DNA of 41,829 bases from Bradyrhizobium acaciae (GCF_020889785.1 NZ_JACMYK010000060.1:1-41829); one strand, 5' to 3'; shown: positions 29,301 through 37,102, counted from the first letter of the stretch. Numbers and translations: made by a program. The notes: a model not told the origin generated them from the sequence alone.

Positions 29301-29526
29301 TGATGCGGCCGAGCCACAACAGCTTGTGTTTGACTGGCGCGAACGGGGCGGGCCGGCGGTGACGCCGCCGCATCGCAGGGGATTTGGATCCGAGTTGCTG
29401 GAGCGGACACTGGCGTTCGAGTTCAAGGGCAAGAGCACCCTCGATTTCAATCCACCGGGCCTTCAGTGCACGATCGCAATTCCGATGAGCCCGCAAACCA
29501 TCCATACGCCGAGTATGGGGAACTGA
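26356..29526 (+). CDS. CheB-CheR-PAS-PAS-HWE fusion histidine kinase
   Basis: 1056 residues from ATG 26356. Domains: CheB-like methylesterase (about 18-195) with Ser27 (GASAGAL) and Asp147 (GTGGDGTLG), but the catalytic His is replaced (LVLQYRD, Tyr55). CheR methyltransferase (about 215-488) with SAM motif VLGCATGEEAYSIGIL and CRNLLIYLN. PAS-like region (about 520-640), a long coiled coil of NEEL-type heptads (about 650-739), PAS (about 740-850), and an HWE kinase with His861 in LQHRVRNTLGVV, AIHELATNALKYGGL and FDWRERGGPAV. No membrane segment. These fusions occur widely in alphaproteobacteria and link receptor-methylation chemistry to HWE signalling. The next gene, a Crp-like regulator, begins one base after the stop, so they form an operon. 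Confidence 0.92.
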   Translation: MDDVGQPEGGDEERQSKAPLVVGVGASAGALDSIERFFSKLTLNPDQAIVLVLQYRDAIEDGRLRQALQQSDGAKLSEISDGQLVEGGTIHLCPSDMVTTMHGDRFAVRRAEQARGERATIDSFLVSLAEGRAEQSIGVVLAGTGGDGTLGVATLKDHGGLAIAERIGDGQSDPHNEGNSAVAIADFVLPPEDIPEHIDVYARHLRRLDEKQGFDEVLAAAATSLARIADILRNKTGNDFHGYKQNTFLRRVQRRMQVVQIDDISAYVDFLRNDKDEAQHLFNDLLIGVTEFFRDKKEFDVLETQVIPKIFEGKGAGQQVRVWVLGCATGEEAYSIGILLREHMAGLDSVPQVQIFATDIDGRALATARVGRYRTSIENDMTPERLARWFVREGDTYCIVKELREMCIFSQHNVIKDAPFSKLDLVSCRNLLIYLNAELQNRVIPLFHFALLADRFLFLGNSENVTRHPKLFAPVDRRARIFRKLETGTRLPPEFPITTAAGRAAIDIPAVRSIGPDVGLERRAQRLAERYAPAYVITDDHFHILHFSGRTGRYIEPTAGAATLDLLQLVHRDLRLELRTALSRAVETNEAAHAEQVQLGVNGHRVLVDITVEPIPDAPAGQRNFVVLFKDGPIRPVDQPENNPDALVRTEHVERLESELRATRERLQATIEELESTNEELKSSNEEYQSLNEELQSANEELETSREELQSVNEELTTVNGELAHRVQELTRATSDLKNFLESTQIATVFLDNDLKVMNFTPAITQLLHLVETDVGRPIAHIKARIPIEELYDDVRRVLRTLASAERELTAPDSGTRYIVRILPYRSIDNFIAGVVITFIDVTAITRAEERQRLLLAELQHRVRNTLGVVRSIARRSAETSASVEDYASHLDGRLNAFARTQSLVTRDPDGGVDLEYLVVEELLAYNAREGEQLKVSGPKIRLQPKAAETFALAIHELATNALKYGGLSATAGRIEVNWRIDDAAEPQQLVFDWRERGGPAVTPPHRRGFGSELLERTLAFEFKGKSTLDFNPPGLQCTIAIPMSPQTIHTPSMGN

Positions 29527-29527
29527 G

Positions 29528-30274
29528 ATGCATCCCCCGATGCTCGAGGGGACGCTCGCGCAGCCGGTGATCCGGCGACTCAATGCCTTGCGGCAATTGT
29601 CCGAACGAGGGATCGCATTGCTGCAGCAAGCGATCCTGGAAGGACTGCAGCGCGCACGTCCAGGCGAAGACCTTGTGAGCGAGGGCGATCCGATCGACAG
29701 TGTCCGGATGATCCTGTCGGGCTGGCTCTGCCGCTACAAGACGCTGGAGGACGGCCGCCGGCAGATCGTCAACTTCGTCCTGCCCGGCGATTGCTGCGAC
29801 GCTTGCGTCTATCTGCTGACGGCAATGGATCATTCGATCGGTGCTCTGACCCCGGTTACTTATGCCGCGATCAAGCGGAGCGCGTTTGAGCAGCTCCTGG
29901 CGAGCGATCGTTCGGTGGCGGAAGCCATGTGGTGCGAAACCATGGTAAACAGCGCGATCCAGCGGGAATGGACGGTCAATATCGGTCGGCGGGTGGCGCT
30001 GGAACGGATCGCGCACCTGCTGTGCGAACTCCACGAGCGGCTGCTTCCCGTGGACATGATCGAGGACGGCTCCTGCCTGTTCCCGATTACACAAATGGAC
30101 CTGGCCGATGCGACCGGCCTGTCCGTGGTCCACGTCAACAGGACGTTGCAGGAACTGCGCAGCTCGGGCCTGATCGTGCTTCGGGACCGAACGCTGACGA
30201 TCACCGATTTGAAGGTCCTCAAGGACACTGCGCTGTTTTCAGCGGATTATCTACACACCAAGCGGCGCGGCTAG
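29528..30274 (+). CDS. Crp/Fnr-family transcriptional regulator
   Basis: 248 residues. A cyclic-nucleotide-type sensor fold (about 25-140; LVSEGDPIDSVRMILSGWLC, VNFVLPGDCCDACVYLLTAM) joins a dimer helix and a winged HTH: ITQMDLADATGLSVVHVNRT, then LQELRSSGLIVLRDRTLTI. There is no N-terminal Fnr Cys cluster; Cys90 and Cys91 are in the sensor fold. The gene starts one base after the fusion kinase stop (TGAGATG), indicating translational coupling and a shared task. Family members of this length bind FixK/Crp-like palindromes; no clear TTGAT-N4-ATCAA site was found nearby. Confidence 0.9.
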   Translation: MHPPMLEGTLAQPVIRRLNALRQLSERGIALLQQAILEGLQRARPGEDLVSEGDPIDSVRMILSGWLCRYKTLEDGRRQIVNFVLPGDCCDACVYLLTAMDHSIGALTPVTYAAIKRSAFEQLLASDRSVAEAMWCETMVNSAIQREWTVNIGRRVALERIAHLLCELHERLLPVDMIEDGSCLFPITQMDLADATGLSVVHVNRTLQELRSSGLIVLRDRTLTITDLKVLKDTALFSADYLHTKRRG

Positions 30275-30403
30275 GTGTTGTCCCTTGCAGCGTCTGCCGC
30301 GTGACGGCGCGAATTTCCGCACTGTCTTAACATACTTAAAGTCGCGTCGTGCTGCCCCGCGTTAGGCTTTCGGTCCAGTCACAAAAAAGCATGGGAGAGC
30401 GTG

Positions 30404-30604
30404 ATGCGCGATGGCGAGACGGTGGCCGTGCTTCGCGCGGTGCACGACGAAGTCTGCACCGACGTCCCGCGCTCCAACACGACGCGGCGGACCGGTGTTG
30501 CATCTGGACTGCTGCAGGCTGTTCGCGAGGGACGCTCGTCGATCGAAGAACTCAGGCGCGCCGGCCGCGCCGCTCTGCGCACCGTCCCAAGCATGTGGCC
30601 CTGA
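30404..30604 (+). CDS. small conserved hypothetical protein
   Basis: 66 residues. Text such as VLRAVHDEVC and IEELRRAGRAALRTVPSMWP matches a small helical family I recall from bradyrhizobia (MRDRE..VLRAV.DEVC...AASxLL). GGGAGAGC before ATG 30404 is a good ribosome site. Soluble; function unknown. Confidence 0.75.
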   Translation: MRDGETVAVLRAVHDEVCTDVPRSNTTRRTGVASGLLQAVREGRSSIEELRRAGRAALRTVPSMWP

Positions 30605-30735
30605 AAGTCGCGGCGTCGCCGATATCGCGGTGCACATTTGCAGAGATTTGTGCCGGAACGTGTCTCGACACGCGCACTACCCATAAACGGTGGCTCTGAA
30701 GGTGCATCAGTTTGACTGAGAGAACTCCACTCGGA

Positions 30736-30772
30736 CCCCGGCTCCCAACCCCTGAGCCGGGGTTTTTCTTTT
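30736..30772 (+). terminator. Rho-independent terminator
   Basis: CCCCGGCTC (30736-30744), 9-nt loop, GAGCCGGGG (30754-30762), then TTTTTCTTTT. A perfect 9-bp stem with a strong T run, about 130 bp after the 66-residue gene. Confidence 0.92.
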
Positions 30773-30870
30773 CTCGAATTGAGATGCGTGCAGCGACGCG
30801 GGCGCGCGTTCGCGTAGGAACTTTGGCTTCACGGGCAGATTGTCAGCAGGAAGTAAGCGGAGGAGGCTTG

Positions 30871-30945
30871 CATGAACCAGCTGATTTATCTGGTGGGACT
30901 GATCGTGGTCATTCTCGCGATATTGTCGTTCTTCGGACTGCGGTA
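30871..30945 (+). CDS. 24-residue single-helix membrane protein
   Basis: Reads MNQLIYLVGLIVVILAILSF then FGLR. AGGAGG lies 5 nt before ATG 30871, a very strong ribosome site for such a short frame. It precedes a four-helix membrane protein by 8 bp. GGAAC at 30817 followed 16 bp later by GATT is a weak EcfG-like promoter. The pattern resembles small membrane modulators, but the role is unknown. Confidence 0.7.
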
Positions 30946-30953
30946 GGCGCGTC

Positions 30954-31814
30954 ATGGATAACGAGCATGGGCTTGCCGTGTCCGCCGCCAACAGGACCGG
31001 TCTTCGGCTACAGTGGAGCCCGGTCGTTGCCGGCGCGCTCACTGCGGCGGCGCTGACGGCGATTCTGATCGGCTTCGGTGCTGCCATCGGCCTGGGCGTG
31101 AGTTCGAGTTCGCCGTCATGGCGCGATGCATCGGCAGCGCTTGCGCTGTTGTCCGGGCTTTACCTGATCTTGCAGGCGCTGGTCAGCTTCAGCGTCGGCG
31201 GGTACATCGCGGGCCGGGCGCAGCGCGTGATCGGCGCTATGCCGGCGGATATGCCGGCGGATATGATCGAAAGCCGCGACGGGCTTCATGGTCTGACGGC
31301 TTGGGCGCTCGCTGTCATCCTGGGCGCGGCAATCGTCGCGCTGGTGGGCATGTCGACCGCGCGCCCGGTGATTCAGAACCGGCCATCCGCGACGGCCGCG
31401 GAGCCGCTCCTGAGCGCAGAGCTTGACCATCTGTACCGGTCCGTACGGCGCCCGGCCAACATCGACATCGGTTACGAGCGCGCAGAGGCGGGCCGTATCC
31501 TGCTGACCAGCTCGAGCCATAGCGGGATCAGCGCCGAAGATCACAGCTATCTGATTCAGCAAGTTGCGGCCACGACCGGCCTGGCTGCTGCCGAGGCGGA
31601 GAAGCGCGTCGACAGCGTGATTGGCGATGCCAGAACTGCCATTCAGCGATCACGGCGCAGTGCGGTGATCTTGGCGTTCTCGGTGGCGGCGGCGCTGCTG
31701 TTCGGTGCGGTCGCGGCCTGGGCCGCGGCTTGTGCCGGTGGCCGCCATCGCGATGGCGCAACGCTGCCGGAGTGGATGGGTGGCAGACCGACGACGGCCG
31801 TGCCGATCGTCTGA
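30954..31814 (+). CDS. four-helix membrane protein, unknown function
   Basis: 286 residues. Membrane segments at about 22-48, 60-84, 112-134 and 238-262, with a periplasmic or cytosolic domain of about 100 residues between the third and fourth (LDHLYRSVRRPANIDIGYER). The N-terminal part (LQWSPVVAGALTAAALTAIL) is like a conserved membrane protein type common in rhizobia. It is probably co-transcribed with the 24-residue protein 8 bp upstream and the 73-residue protein downstream. Confidence 0.8.
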   Translation: MDNEHGLAVSAANRTGLRLQWSPVVAGALTAAALTAILIGFGAAIGLGVSSSSPSWRDASAALALLSGLYLILQALVSFSVGGYIAGRAQRVIGAMPADMPADMIESRDGLHGLTAWALAVILGAAIVALVGMSTARPVIQNRPSATAAEPLLSAELDHLYRSVRRPANIDIGYERAEAGRILLTSSSHSGISAEDHSYLIQQVAATTGLAAAEAEKRVDSVIGDARTAIQRSRRSAVILAFSVAAALLFGAVAAWAAACAGGRHRDGATLPEWMGGRPTTAVPIV

Positions 31815-31845
31815 TGCAATTGAACGTCCTTCAAGGGAGACAATG

Positions 31846-32067
31846 ATGGCGACGATCTTGGTGATGGATCACTCCGGTGACACGAGGCAGCAGTTCGACC
31901 CGAACGACAGCGAGCAGCTCGCTTGGGCCAATGCGCGCTTCGCTGAATTGACGGCGGAAGGCTATACCGCCGCAGTGCGGAGGTCCTCCGGCGAGGCCGC
32001 ACTGGTTCGCACGCTTGATCCGGCCGCCGAGGAAACCCTGTTCTATCCCAGACTGGTCGGCGGTTGA
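31846..32067 (+). CDS. small conserved hypothetical protein
   Basis: 73 residues (ATG 31846, or one codon earlier at 31843; AAGGGAGA fits both). Text MATILVMDHSGDTRQQFDP and ETLFYPRLVGG matches a small conserved bradyrhizobial family of unknown function. Soluble. It ends 4 bp before the next gene. Confidence 0.8.
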   Translation: MATILVMDHSGDTRQQFDPNDSEQLAWANARFAELTAEGYTAAVRRSSGEAALVRTLDPAAEETLFYPRLVGG

Positions 32068-32071
32068 CGCC

Positions 32072-32515
32072 ATGATGGCTCGTATGCCCGAGGTGTCGCT
32101 GTCGTCTGTGTTTCGGCGCGCCAGCAACACGATATGCGCGACCGCGGCCGCGGTCCGGGAGCGCTGGCAGGCCTATGAACGAATTGAGGCGCGCGGAATT
32201 GCGCTGTTGTCCGCATGGCTGTCACCGGAGCAGCGGTCGCAATTTGAGAAATACAGGCGCTTCGACGTCGTCGGCTCAGAATCTGGCAAGCGATACCGGA
32301 TCTGCTACGGGACATCGACCAACGTCTATGAGATGGACAGCCGAGATCGCGTCGTGCTGGGTTGGTGCTTCCGTCCTGTCGGTTTTCTGGTGCCTGGCGA
32401 CGTCATGCTTGCCCAGAAGATCGCGCTGGAAACCAACGAGCGCGCGACGCTGATGGTGGCGCGGCCGTTCCCCAGCACCCTTCCTCCGCGCGCAAGTCAC
32501 GCTCCAGGCGGCTAG
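32072..32515 (+). CDS. hypothetical protein
   Basis: 147 residues from ATG 32072 (ATG 32075 also possible). Soluble, with a helical N-terminal half (AVRERWQAYERIEARGIALL) and a beta-rich part (YRICYGTSTNVYEMDSRDRV, GWCFRPVGFLVPGDVML). It follows the 73-residue gene by 4 bp, so the two are likely co-translated. I do not recognise a domain. Confidence 0.75.
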   Translation: MMARMPEVSLSSVFRRASNTICATAAAVRERWQAYERIEARGIALLSAWLSPEQRSQFEKYRRFDVVGSESGKRYRICYGTSTNVYEMDSRDRVVLGWCFRPVGFLVPGDVMLAQKIALETNERATLMVARPFPSTLPPRASHAPGG

Positions 32516-32545
32516 GCATTCGGCGTGCCGCAGACCACGCGTTCG

Positions 32546-32570
32546 GGAACGCGAGTTTCGCAGCTGCGTT
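32546..32570 (+). promoter_or_regulatory. EcfG-type promoter for mscS (exact match)
   Basis: GGAAC (32546-32550), 16 bp, CGTT (32567-32570), 48 bp before ATG 32619. Confidence 0.7.
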
Positions 32571-32618
32571 TGGCTTGCTTGTGGTGACCGGCCGGTCGCC
32601 TTTGCCACAGGAAAGCCG

Positions 32619-33436
32619 ATGACGCTCAATTTCGAAACGCTGAAGGCGACGCTGGTTCTTTACGGGCTCAACGCAGTGTTCGCCATCCTGCTGCTGATCC
32701 TCGGTTGGTACGCCTCCGGCATCGCCCAGCGCTTTGTCTCGCGCGTACTTGCCGCAACGCACCGCGTCGACGCCCTGGTCACGGTGTTCCTGTCCAGCCT
32801 GGCCCGCTATGCTGTGCTCGCAGTGGTCGGTATCGCCGTCTTGCAGCTGTTCGGCATCCAGACGGCAAGCCTCGTCGCGGTGCTCGGTGCCACGTCGCCG
32901 GCCATCGGGCTGGCCTTGCAGGGACGCTATCGAACCTTGCCGCCGGCGTGATGCTGTTGTTGTTCAGGCCGTTCCGGATCGCCGATGACGTGGAGGTCGC
33001 CGGCAAGGCTGGCAAGGTGCATGCCCTGTCGCTGTTCATGACCGAGCTGATTACGGCCGACAACACCCAGATCCTGCTGCCCAACGGTTCGGTATGGGGC
33101 AGCGCGATCATCAATCACAGCACCTATCCCGGCACGGGCGAGGTGAAGGTGTCGTTCCCGGTGCGCTCTGGGCGTCCGATCGCGCGGATCGGCGAGCACA
33201 TATTGAAACACCTGCGCGAGGACTCCAGGATCGAGCCGCAGCCCGCGCCCGAGGTCCACGTCTCCAAAGTGGTCGACATCTCTGATGCCGTTGATCCGAT
33301 CGTCGAGCTGACGGTCAGCGCCAAGGCCAAACCGGCCGAGGCCGACGCGGTGAAGCAGCGGCTCATGGACCTCGTCAGCACGATGCTTGCTGATGCAAAC
33401 GCCACCCGGCCCGAGCCGTCACGCGCGGCGGGGTAG
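32619..33436 (+). pseudogene. mechanosensitive channel (MscS family), frameshifted
   Basis: The first part (32619 to about 32921) reads through two or three membrane helices into the pore-lining region LGATSPAIGLALQG. The family then continues GTLSNLAAGVMLLLFRPFR, which is found one frame over from about 32922 on, with the beta domain (DDVEVAGKAGKVHALSLFMT, LPNGSVWGSAIINHS) and the C-terminal alpha/beta domain to 33436. One base is missing within the GGG at about 32921-32923; without it the protein would be about 272 residues, normal for a small MscS. As it stands the first frame stops at 32951 with a short wrong tail. The intact EcfG-like promoter and good codon use on both sides suggest a very recent lesion or a sequencing error. 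Confidence 0.85.
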
Positions 33437-33461
33437 GGAACGTCGATCATCCTGCCGGGTT
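33437..33461 (+). promoter_or_regulatory. EcfG-type promoter for the holin-like/yihY pair
   Basis: GGAAC (33437-33441), 16 bp, GGTT (33458-33461), 54 bp before ATG 33515. One mismatch in the -10. Confidence 0.5.
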
Positions 33462-33514
33462 GTCGGTTGCCGACTTGCAATGGATATTGCCAAGGAATTA
33501 GCAAGGATATCGAT

Positions 33515-34018
33515 ATGGGCGCCAACTCCCGACCGTCTTCGCTGAGCTTGATCTTCCGCTCTTATCTCGGAGACTTACGACAGTGGATCGGGCATCTGGT
33601 GACCGGCTACGCGCTAGCAGGCGGCTTCATGCTGGTCGGTGCGGTGTCGCTCGTGGTCGCGATCGGGATTGGGGTAGCGGCGGCCTTTCACGCTCTTGAG
33701 GTGCGTTTCGACATCTGGATCGCATATGCCGTGGTGGGGTGTGCGTTTCTCGTCATCGCGCTCGCGGGCTTTGTGGTGGGCCGTGCACTGCTCGCGCGTC
33801 CGGCACCGGAAGTACCGCGGCCAAGTCGGCAGGCGGACATGCTCAAGCGATCGATTGCGGCCCCCGTTGCGGCCCGCCTGATCGCGGCTTCCCGGCCAGG
33901 AGCGGCCGCGGGCGTCGATCCCACGACCCAAGCCCTGGCGGCAGGGGCTGCGATCATGCTCGTCGGCTGGTTCGCCGCATCGCGTTTCAGGCGTCGGCCG
34001 GACGCCTTCCAGGATTAG
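33515..34018 (+). CDS. holin-superfamily-III-like membrane protein
   Basis: 167 residues. AAGGA lies 5-6 nt before ATG 33515. An amphipathic start is followed by membrane segments at about 36-60 and 70-95 and a hydrophobic stretch near the C-terminus (ALAAGAAIMLVGWFA). The layout recalls small proteins annotated as phage-holin-like (Phage_holin_3_6) that often precede yihY genes in rhizobia; there is no phage context. The downstream yihY begins 2 bp after its stop. Function unknown, perhaps envelope-related. Confidence 0.75.
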   Translation: MGANSRPSSLSLIFRSYLGDLRQWIGHLVTGYALAGGFMLVGAVSLVVAIGIGVAAAFHALEVRFDIWIAYAVVGCAFLVIALAGFVVGRALLARPAPEVPRPSRQADMLKRSIAAPVAARLIAASRPGAAAGVDPTTQALAAGAAIMLVGWFAASRFRRRPDAFQD

Positions 34019-34020
34019 CG

Positions 34021-35106
34021 ATGGCTCCGCGCTCCAGTTGGCCGAACGACCTGATGCTTGCCGGTGCAACGGCGCTGGCAACCCTGGCGATCTATCGACA
34101 TGTGTCCCAACCGGAGACGCCGGTCGAACTGGAGCAGGGCGCGGAGCCCGCGTTGGCTGAAGAGCAGGATCGCGGACGGCTGGCGGACACGCCACTGCAA
34201 ATTCCGGCTGCCGGCTGGAAGGATATTCTGCTGCGAACCTGGCAGCAGATCGATGAGGACCGGTTGCTGGCGACCGCCGCCGGCGTCGTGTTCTACGGTC
34301 TGCTGGCGATCTTTCCGGCCATCACTGCGCTGGTCTCGAGCTATGGCCTGTTCGCAGATCCGTCCACCATCTCGTCCAATCTGCAGAGTCTTGCGCTGAT
34401 GCTTCCCGAAGGCTCATTTGCCGTCGTCCAGGACCAGATTGCGCGCGTGCTCGCGAAGGGCACTTCGACCCTTGGCCTAACCTTTGCCGTTGGACTGCTG
34501 GTCGCGATCTGGAGCGCCAATGCCGGCATGAAGGCGGTCTTCGACGCGCTCAATGTCGTCTACGAGGAGAAGGAAAAGCGCGGCTTCATCAAACTCAATC
34601 TGATGTCGCTCTCGTTCACGATCGCCGCCCTGATTTCGATCATGCTGATGGTCGGAGCAGTTGTGGTCGTCCCGCTTCTGCTGCAGCAGGTTGGCCTGGG
34701 CACGCGGGCCGAACTGATTGTCCGGTTCGGCCGGTGGCCGATCCTCGTGCTCCTCCTCCTCGTCGCGCTTGCGGTCCTGTACCGCTATGGCCCCAGCCGA
34801 ACCAAACCGCGCTGGCAATGGCTCAGCGTCGGCGCCGTTGCCGCGGCCGTGTTGTGGCTTATCGGTTCGTCGTTGCTGTCCTGGTATCTGGCGAACTTCG
34901 GGAACTACAGCGCGACCTACGGCTCGCTGGGAGCTGCCATTGGCCTGATGACCTGGATGTGGATGTCCGCCATCATCGTGCTGTGCGGGGCCGAACTGAA
35001 CTCGGAGATCGAGCATCAGACCGTCATCGATTCGACCGAGGGCCGCCGCAAGCCACTCGGCGCGCGCGGCGCAAGAATGGCCGACACGGTCGGCAAGGCG
35101 GCATAG
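34021..35106 (+). CDS. YihY/BrkB-family inner-membrane protein
   Basis: 361 residues. A cytosolic N-terminal segment (1-75) precedes the YihY core: ATAAGVVFYGLLAIFPAITA, GLLVAIWSANAGMKAVFDAL, NVVYEEKEKRGFIKLNLMSL, and helices ending WYLANFGNYSATYGSLGAAI plus GLMTWMWMSAIIVLCGAELN. About six membrane segments. The family was once called ribonuclease BN, which is not correct; its role is unclear, often tied to envelope stability. It begins 2 bp after the holin-like gene and probably shares its EcfG-like promoter. Confidence 0.9.
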   Translation: MAPRSSWPNDLMLAGATALATLAIYRHVSQPETPVELEQGAEPALAEEQDRGRLADTPLQIPAAGWKDILLRTWQQIDEDRLLATAAGVVFYGLLAIFPAITALVSSYGLFADPSTISSNLQSLALMLPEGSFAVVQDQIARVLAKGTSTLGLTFAVGLLVAIWSANAGMKAVFDALNVVYEEKEKRGFIKLNLMSLSFTIAALISIMLMVGAVVVVPLLLQQVGLGTRAELIVRFGRWPILVLLLLVALAVLYRYGPSRTKPRWQWLSVGAVAAAVLWLIGSSLLSWYLANFGNYSATYGSLGAAIGLMTWMWMSAIIVLCGAELNSEIEHQTVIDSTEGRRKPLGARGARMADTVGKAA

Positions 35107-35127
35107 CCCGATCCGCGGCGGGCCGCT

Positions 35128-36339
35128 TCAGTAGTGCCGCACGGTCGGTCGGAAAGCGATCCAGATCACGACCGATAGCAATCCCAATCCGCCAAGCACC
35201 AGGAAGGCCGGGCCATAGCCAACCCACTGCGCGATCCAGCCGCCAAGCGCGGGGCTGAGCGACGCGCCGATGCCCTGGATCGTGATCACGGCGCCTTGCC
35301 CCAGGTTGACGCGGCCGGTTCCGTTCAGCGATCGCGCCACCATTCCCGGCACGGCGACGCTCTGCAATCCGGCGCCGACGCCGTCGAGAATCTGAACCGG
35401 AAGCACGCCCAACCAGCCGGAGAGGAAAAAGGCGAGCACGCCGCGCACCGGCAAAGCCAGAAATGACAGCAGCAGGACGATCCAGTAGTTGCGGCGCTCG
35501 GCCGCGTGCATGCCGGCGATCGAGGCGAGGACCATCACGGCCTGGGCCACCACGATGGTGGTTGCGACAAAGCTCGGGCCATTGGCGTGCCCGCCGGCGA
35601 CGGCGGCAAGGCCATAGAGTGGCACGATCGCCGCGTTGCCGAGATGAAATGCGGCCAGGGCGACAGCCAGCACCATTAGCGGCCTGTGCTTCACTAGCAC
35701 GCTGAAGCCACTGGGCTGGCTGTCCGGATCCTCCTCCTTGCCGCGCGCGGCGCGGTGGTCGATGCTATCGGGCGGGATCGACAGCACGCAGGCAATCGTG
35801 ACTGCGCCAAATAGCGCGGCGAGCAGAAAGACCGCCACATAGCCATATTGCCAGCCGAGATAGCCGGATGCCGCGGCGCCGACCATGTTACCCGCGTGGT
35901 TGAAGGCCTGGTTGCGGCCGTTCTGCCGGTTGAACCCGCGCTGCCTGACGATGCCGAGGGTGATCCCGGTGACGGCCGGAACGATAGCCGCGCCCCCGAT
36001 CGATGTTGCAACCTGGGACAAGGCGACGGCCCAAAACGTTTGCGACACCAGGATAACGGCTGAAGCCAGCACGACGGCAACGCCGGGTACGATCACCCAT
36101 GTCCGCTTGTGGTTCGTGGCATCGATGCAGCCGCCGATCGGGGTCGTGATCAGCATGCCTGCCATATTGCCGAGCGTCATCGCGGTCCCGATCAGGCCGC
36201 TGGTCCAGCCATGCAACTGCAGGAAGACACCGACGAACGGCCCGATCCCGGACTGCATGTCCGCCATGAAGAAGTTCACCGCAAGCAGCGGCCATAGACG
36301 TGCAGCGGTAGCGGATGTTTGTGCTTTGCGGCGGCTCAT
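35128..36339 (-). CDS. MFS transporter
   Basis: 403 residues from MSRRKAQ (36339); the longer frame to 36441 adds a sequence without family likeness. Twelve membrane helices in two halves with a central cytosolic loop (DHRAARGKEEDPDSQPSGF). The motif A region is GMLITTPIGGCIDATNHKRT. It begins NFFMADMQSGIGPFVGVFLQ, typical of MFS transporters in rhizobial genomes with unassigned substrate. It converges with yihY (21 bp apart). Confidence 0.88.
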   Translation of the reverse strand: MSRRKAQTSATAARLWPLLAVNFFMADMQSGIGPFVGVFLQLHGWTSGLIGTAMTLGNMAGMLITTPIGGCIDATNHKRTWVIVPGVAVVLASAVILVSQTFWAVALSQVATSIGGAAIVPAVTGITLGIVRQRGFNRQNGRNQAFNHAGNMVGAAASGYLGWQYGYVAVFLLAALFGAVTIACVLSIPPDSIDHRAARGKEEDPDSQPSGFSVLVKHRPLMVLAVALAAFHLGNAAIVPLYGLAAVAGGHANGPSFVATTIVVAQAVMVLASIAGMHAAERRNYWIVLLLSFLALPVRGVLAFFLSGWLGVLPVQILDGVGAGLQSVAVPGMVARSLNGTGRVNLGQGAVITIQGIGASLSPALGGWIAQWVGYGPAFLVLGGLGLLSVVIWIAFRPTVRHY

Positions 36340-36452
36340 GTTCCATGAACGCGCATAATCGCCGAATGAAGCCCCAGCGGATTGATATTTTTCCGCAACG
36401 GCCCTGCGGTCGCGGGCATAGGAACCAACGACATGACGCACGCTTGTGCCAA

Positions 36453-36677
36453 ATGGTTCAGATCAACGTATTGGAAAAGCCGATCGAGCGGATCAAGGAA
36501 ACCTGCGACCTGATGGGCATCGCGGACAAGTTCGATCGCGCGCTCCCAGAACTCGAGACCTTTCTCGAGGCGGAGGTCGCGCGCGGCGAGGTGAGCGAGA
36601 CGAAGCTGACTTTCGACGGGCTTCGCTACCTGCGACGGCTGCTGACGGCGGCGCCTGTCGACCGGCACGCCGGATAA
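36453..36677 (+). CDS. small hypothetical protein
   Basis: 74 residues from MVQINVLEKPIERIKETCDL, soluble and helical, ending in RRLLTAAPVDRHAG. No strong Shine-Dalgarno. GGAAC at 36421 with GCTT 16 bp on is a weak EcfG-like signal. No domain recognised. Confidence 0.55.
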   Translation: MVQINVLEKPIERIKETCDLMGIADKFDRALPELETFLEAEVARGEVSETKLTFDGLRYLRRLLTAAPVDRHAG

Positions 36678-36733
36678 GTGCGGCCGTTTCATGCTGATCC
36701 AGAACCTTTCAACACCGGTCAATGGAGTTGCCT

Positions 36734-37063
36734 ATGGCGTTTTCTGAGGAAATGAACCGATGCGTTGAGACTTGCCTGTCCTGCTACAGGACCTGTGTCG
36801 GTACGGCCATGAACCATTGCCTCGTCACCGGCGGCAAGCATGTTGAACCGGCGCATTTCCGCCTGATGATAGCGTGCGCGGAGATGTGCCGGACGGCGGC
36901 CCACTTCATGTTGATCAACACCCCGCACCACAAGCATACGTGCCGCGAATGCGCGGAAATCTGCGGTGAATGTGCCGAGGATTGCGATCGCGTTGGCGGC
37001 ATGGACCAATGCGCAGCCATATGCCGCGCGTGCGCAGAATCCTGCCGGAAGATGGCAGCCTGA
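36734..37063 (+). CDS. Cys-rich four-helix-bundle copper-storage-like protein (Csp/DUF326)
   Basis: 109 residues with 16 Cys in CxxxC-type spacing along helices (RCVETCLSCYRTC, ACAEMC, TCRECAEICGECAEDC, CAAICRACAESC) and several His (HHKH). This is the pattern of Csp proteins, whose four-helix bundles store many Cu(I) ions on Cys. No signal or Tat peptide is present, so it matches the cytosolic Csp3 type. ATG 36734 has GGAG 6 nt upstream; ATG 36722 is an alternative. No copper exporter or CueR-like regulator is adjacent. Confidence 0.85.
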   Translation: MAFSEEMNRCVETCLSCYRTCVGTAMNHCLVTGGKHVEPAHFRLMIACAEMCRTAAHFMLINTPHHKHTCRECAEICGECAEDCDRVGGMDQCAAICRACAESCRKMAA

Positions 37064-37102
37064 CCGCCGGTCTCCCTTCGCGTGGATTCCGGCAGTCCTC
37101 GT

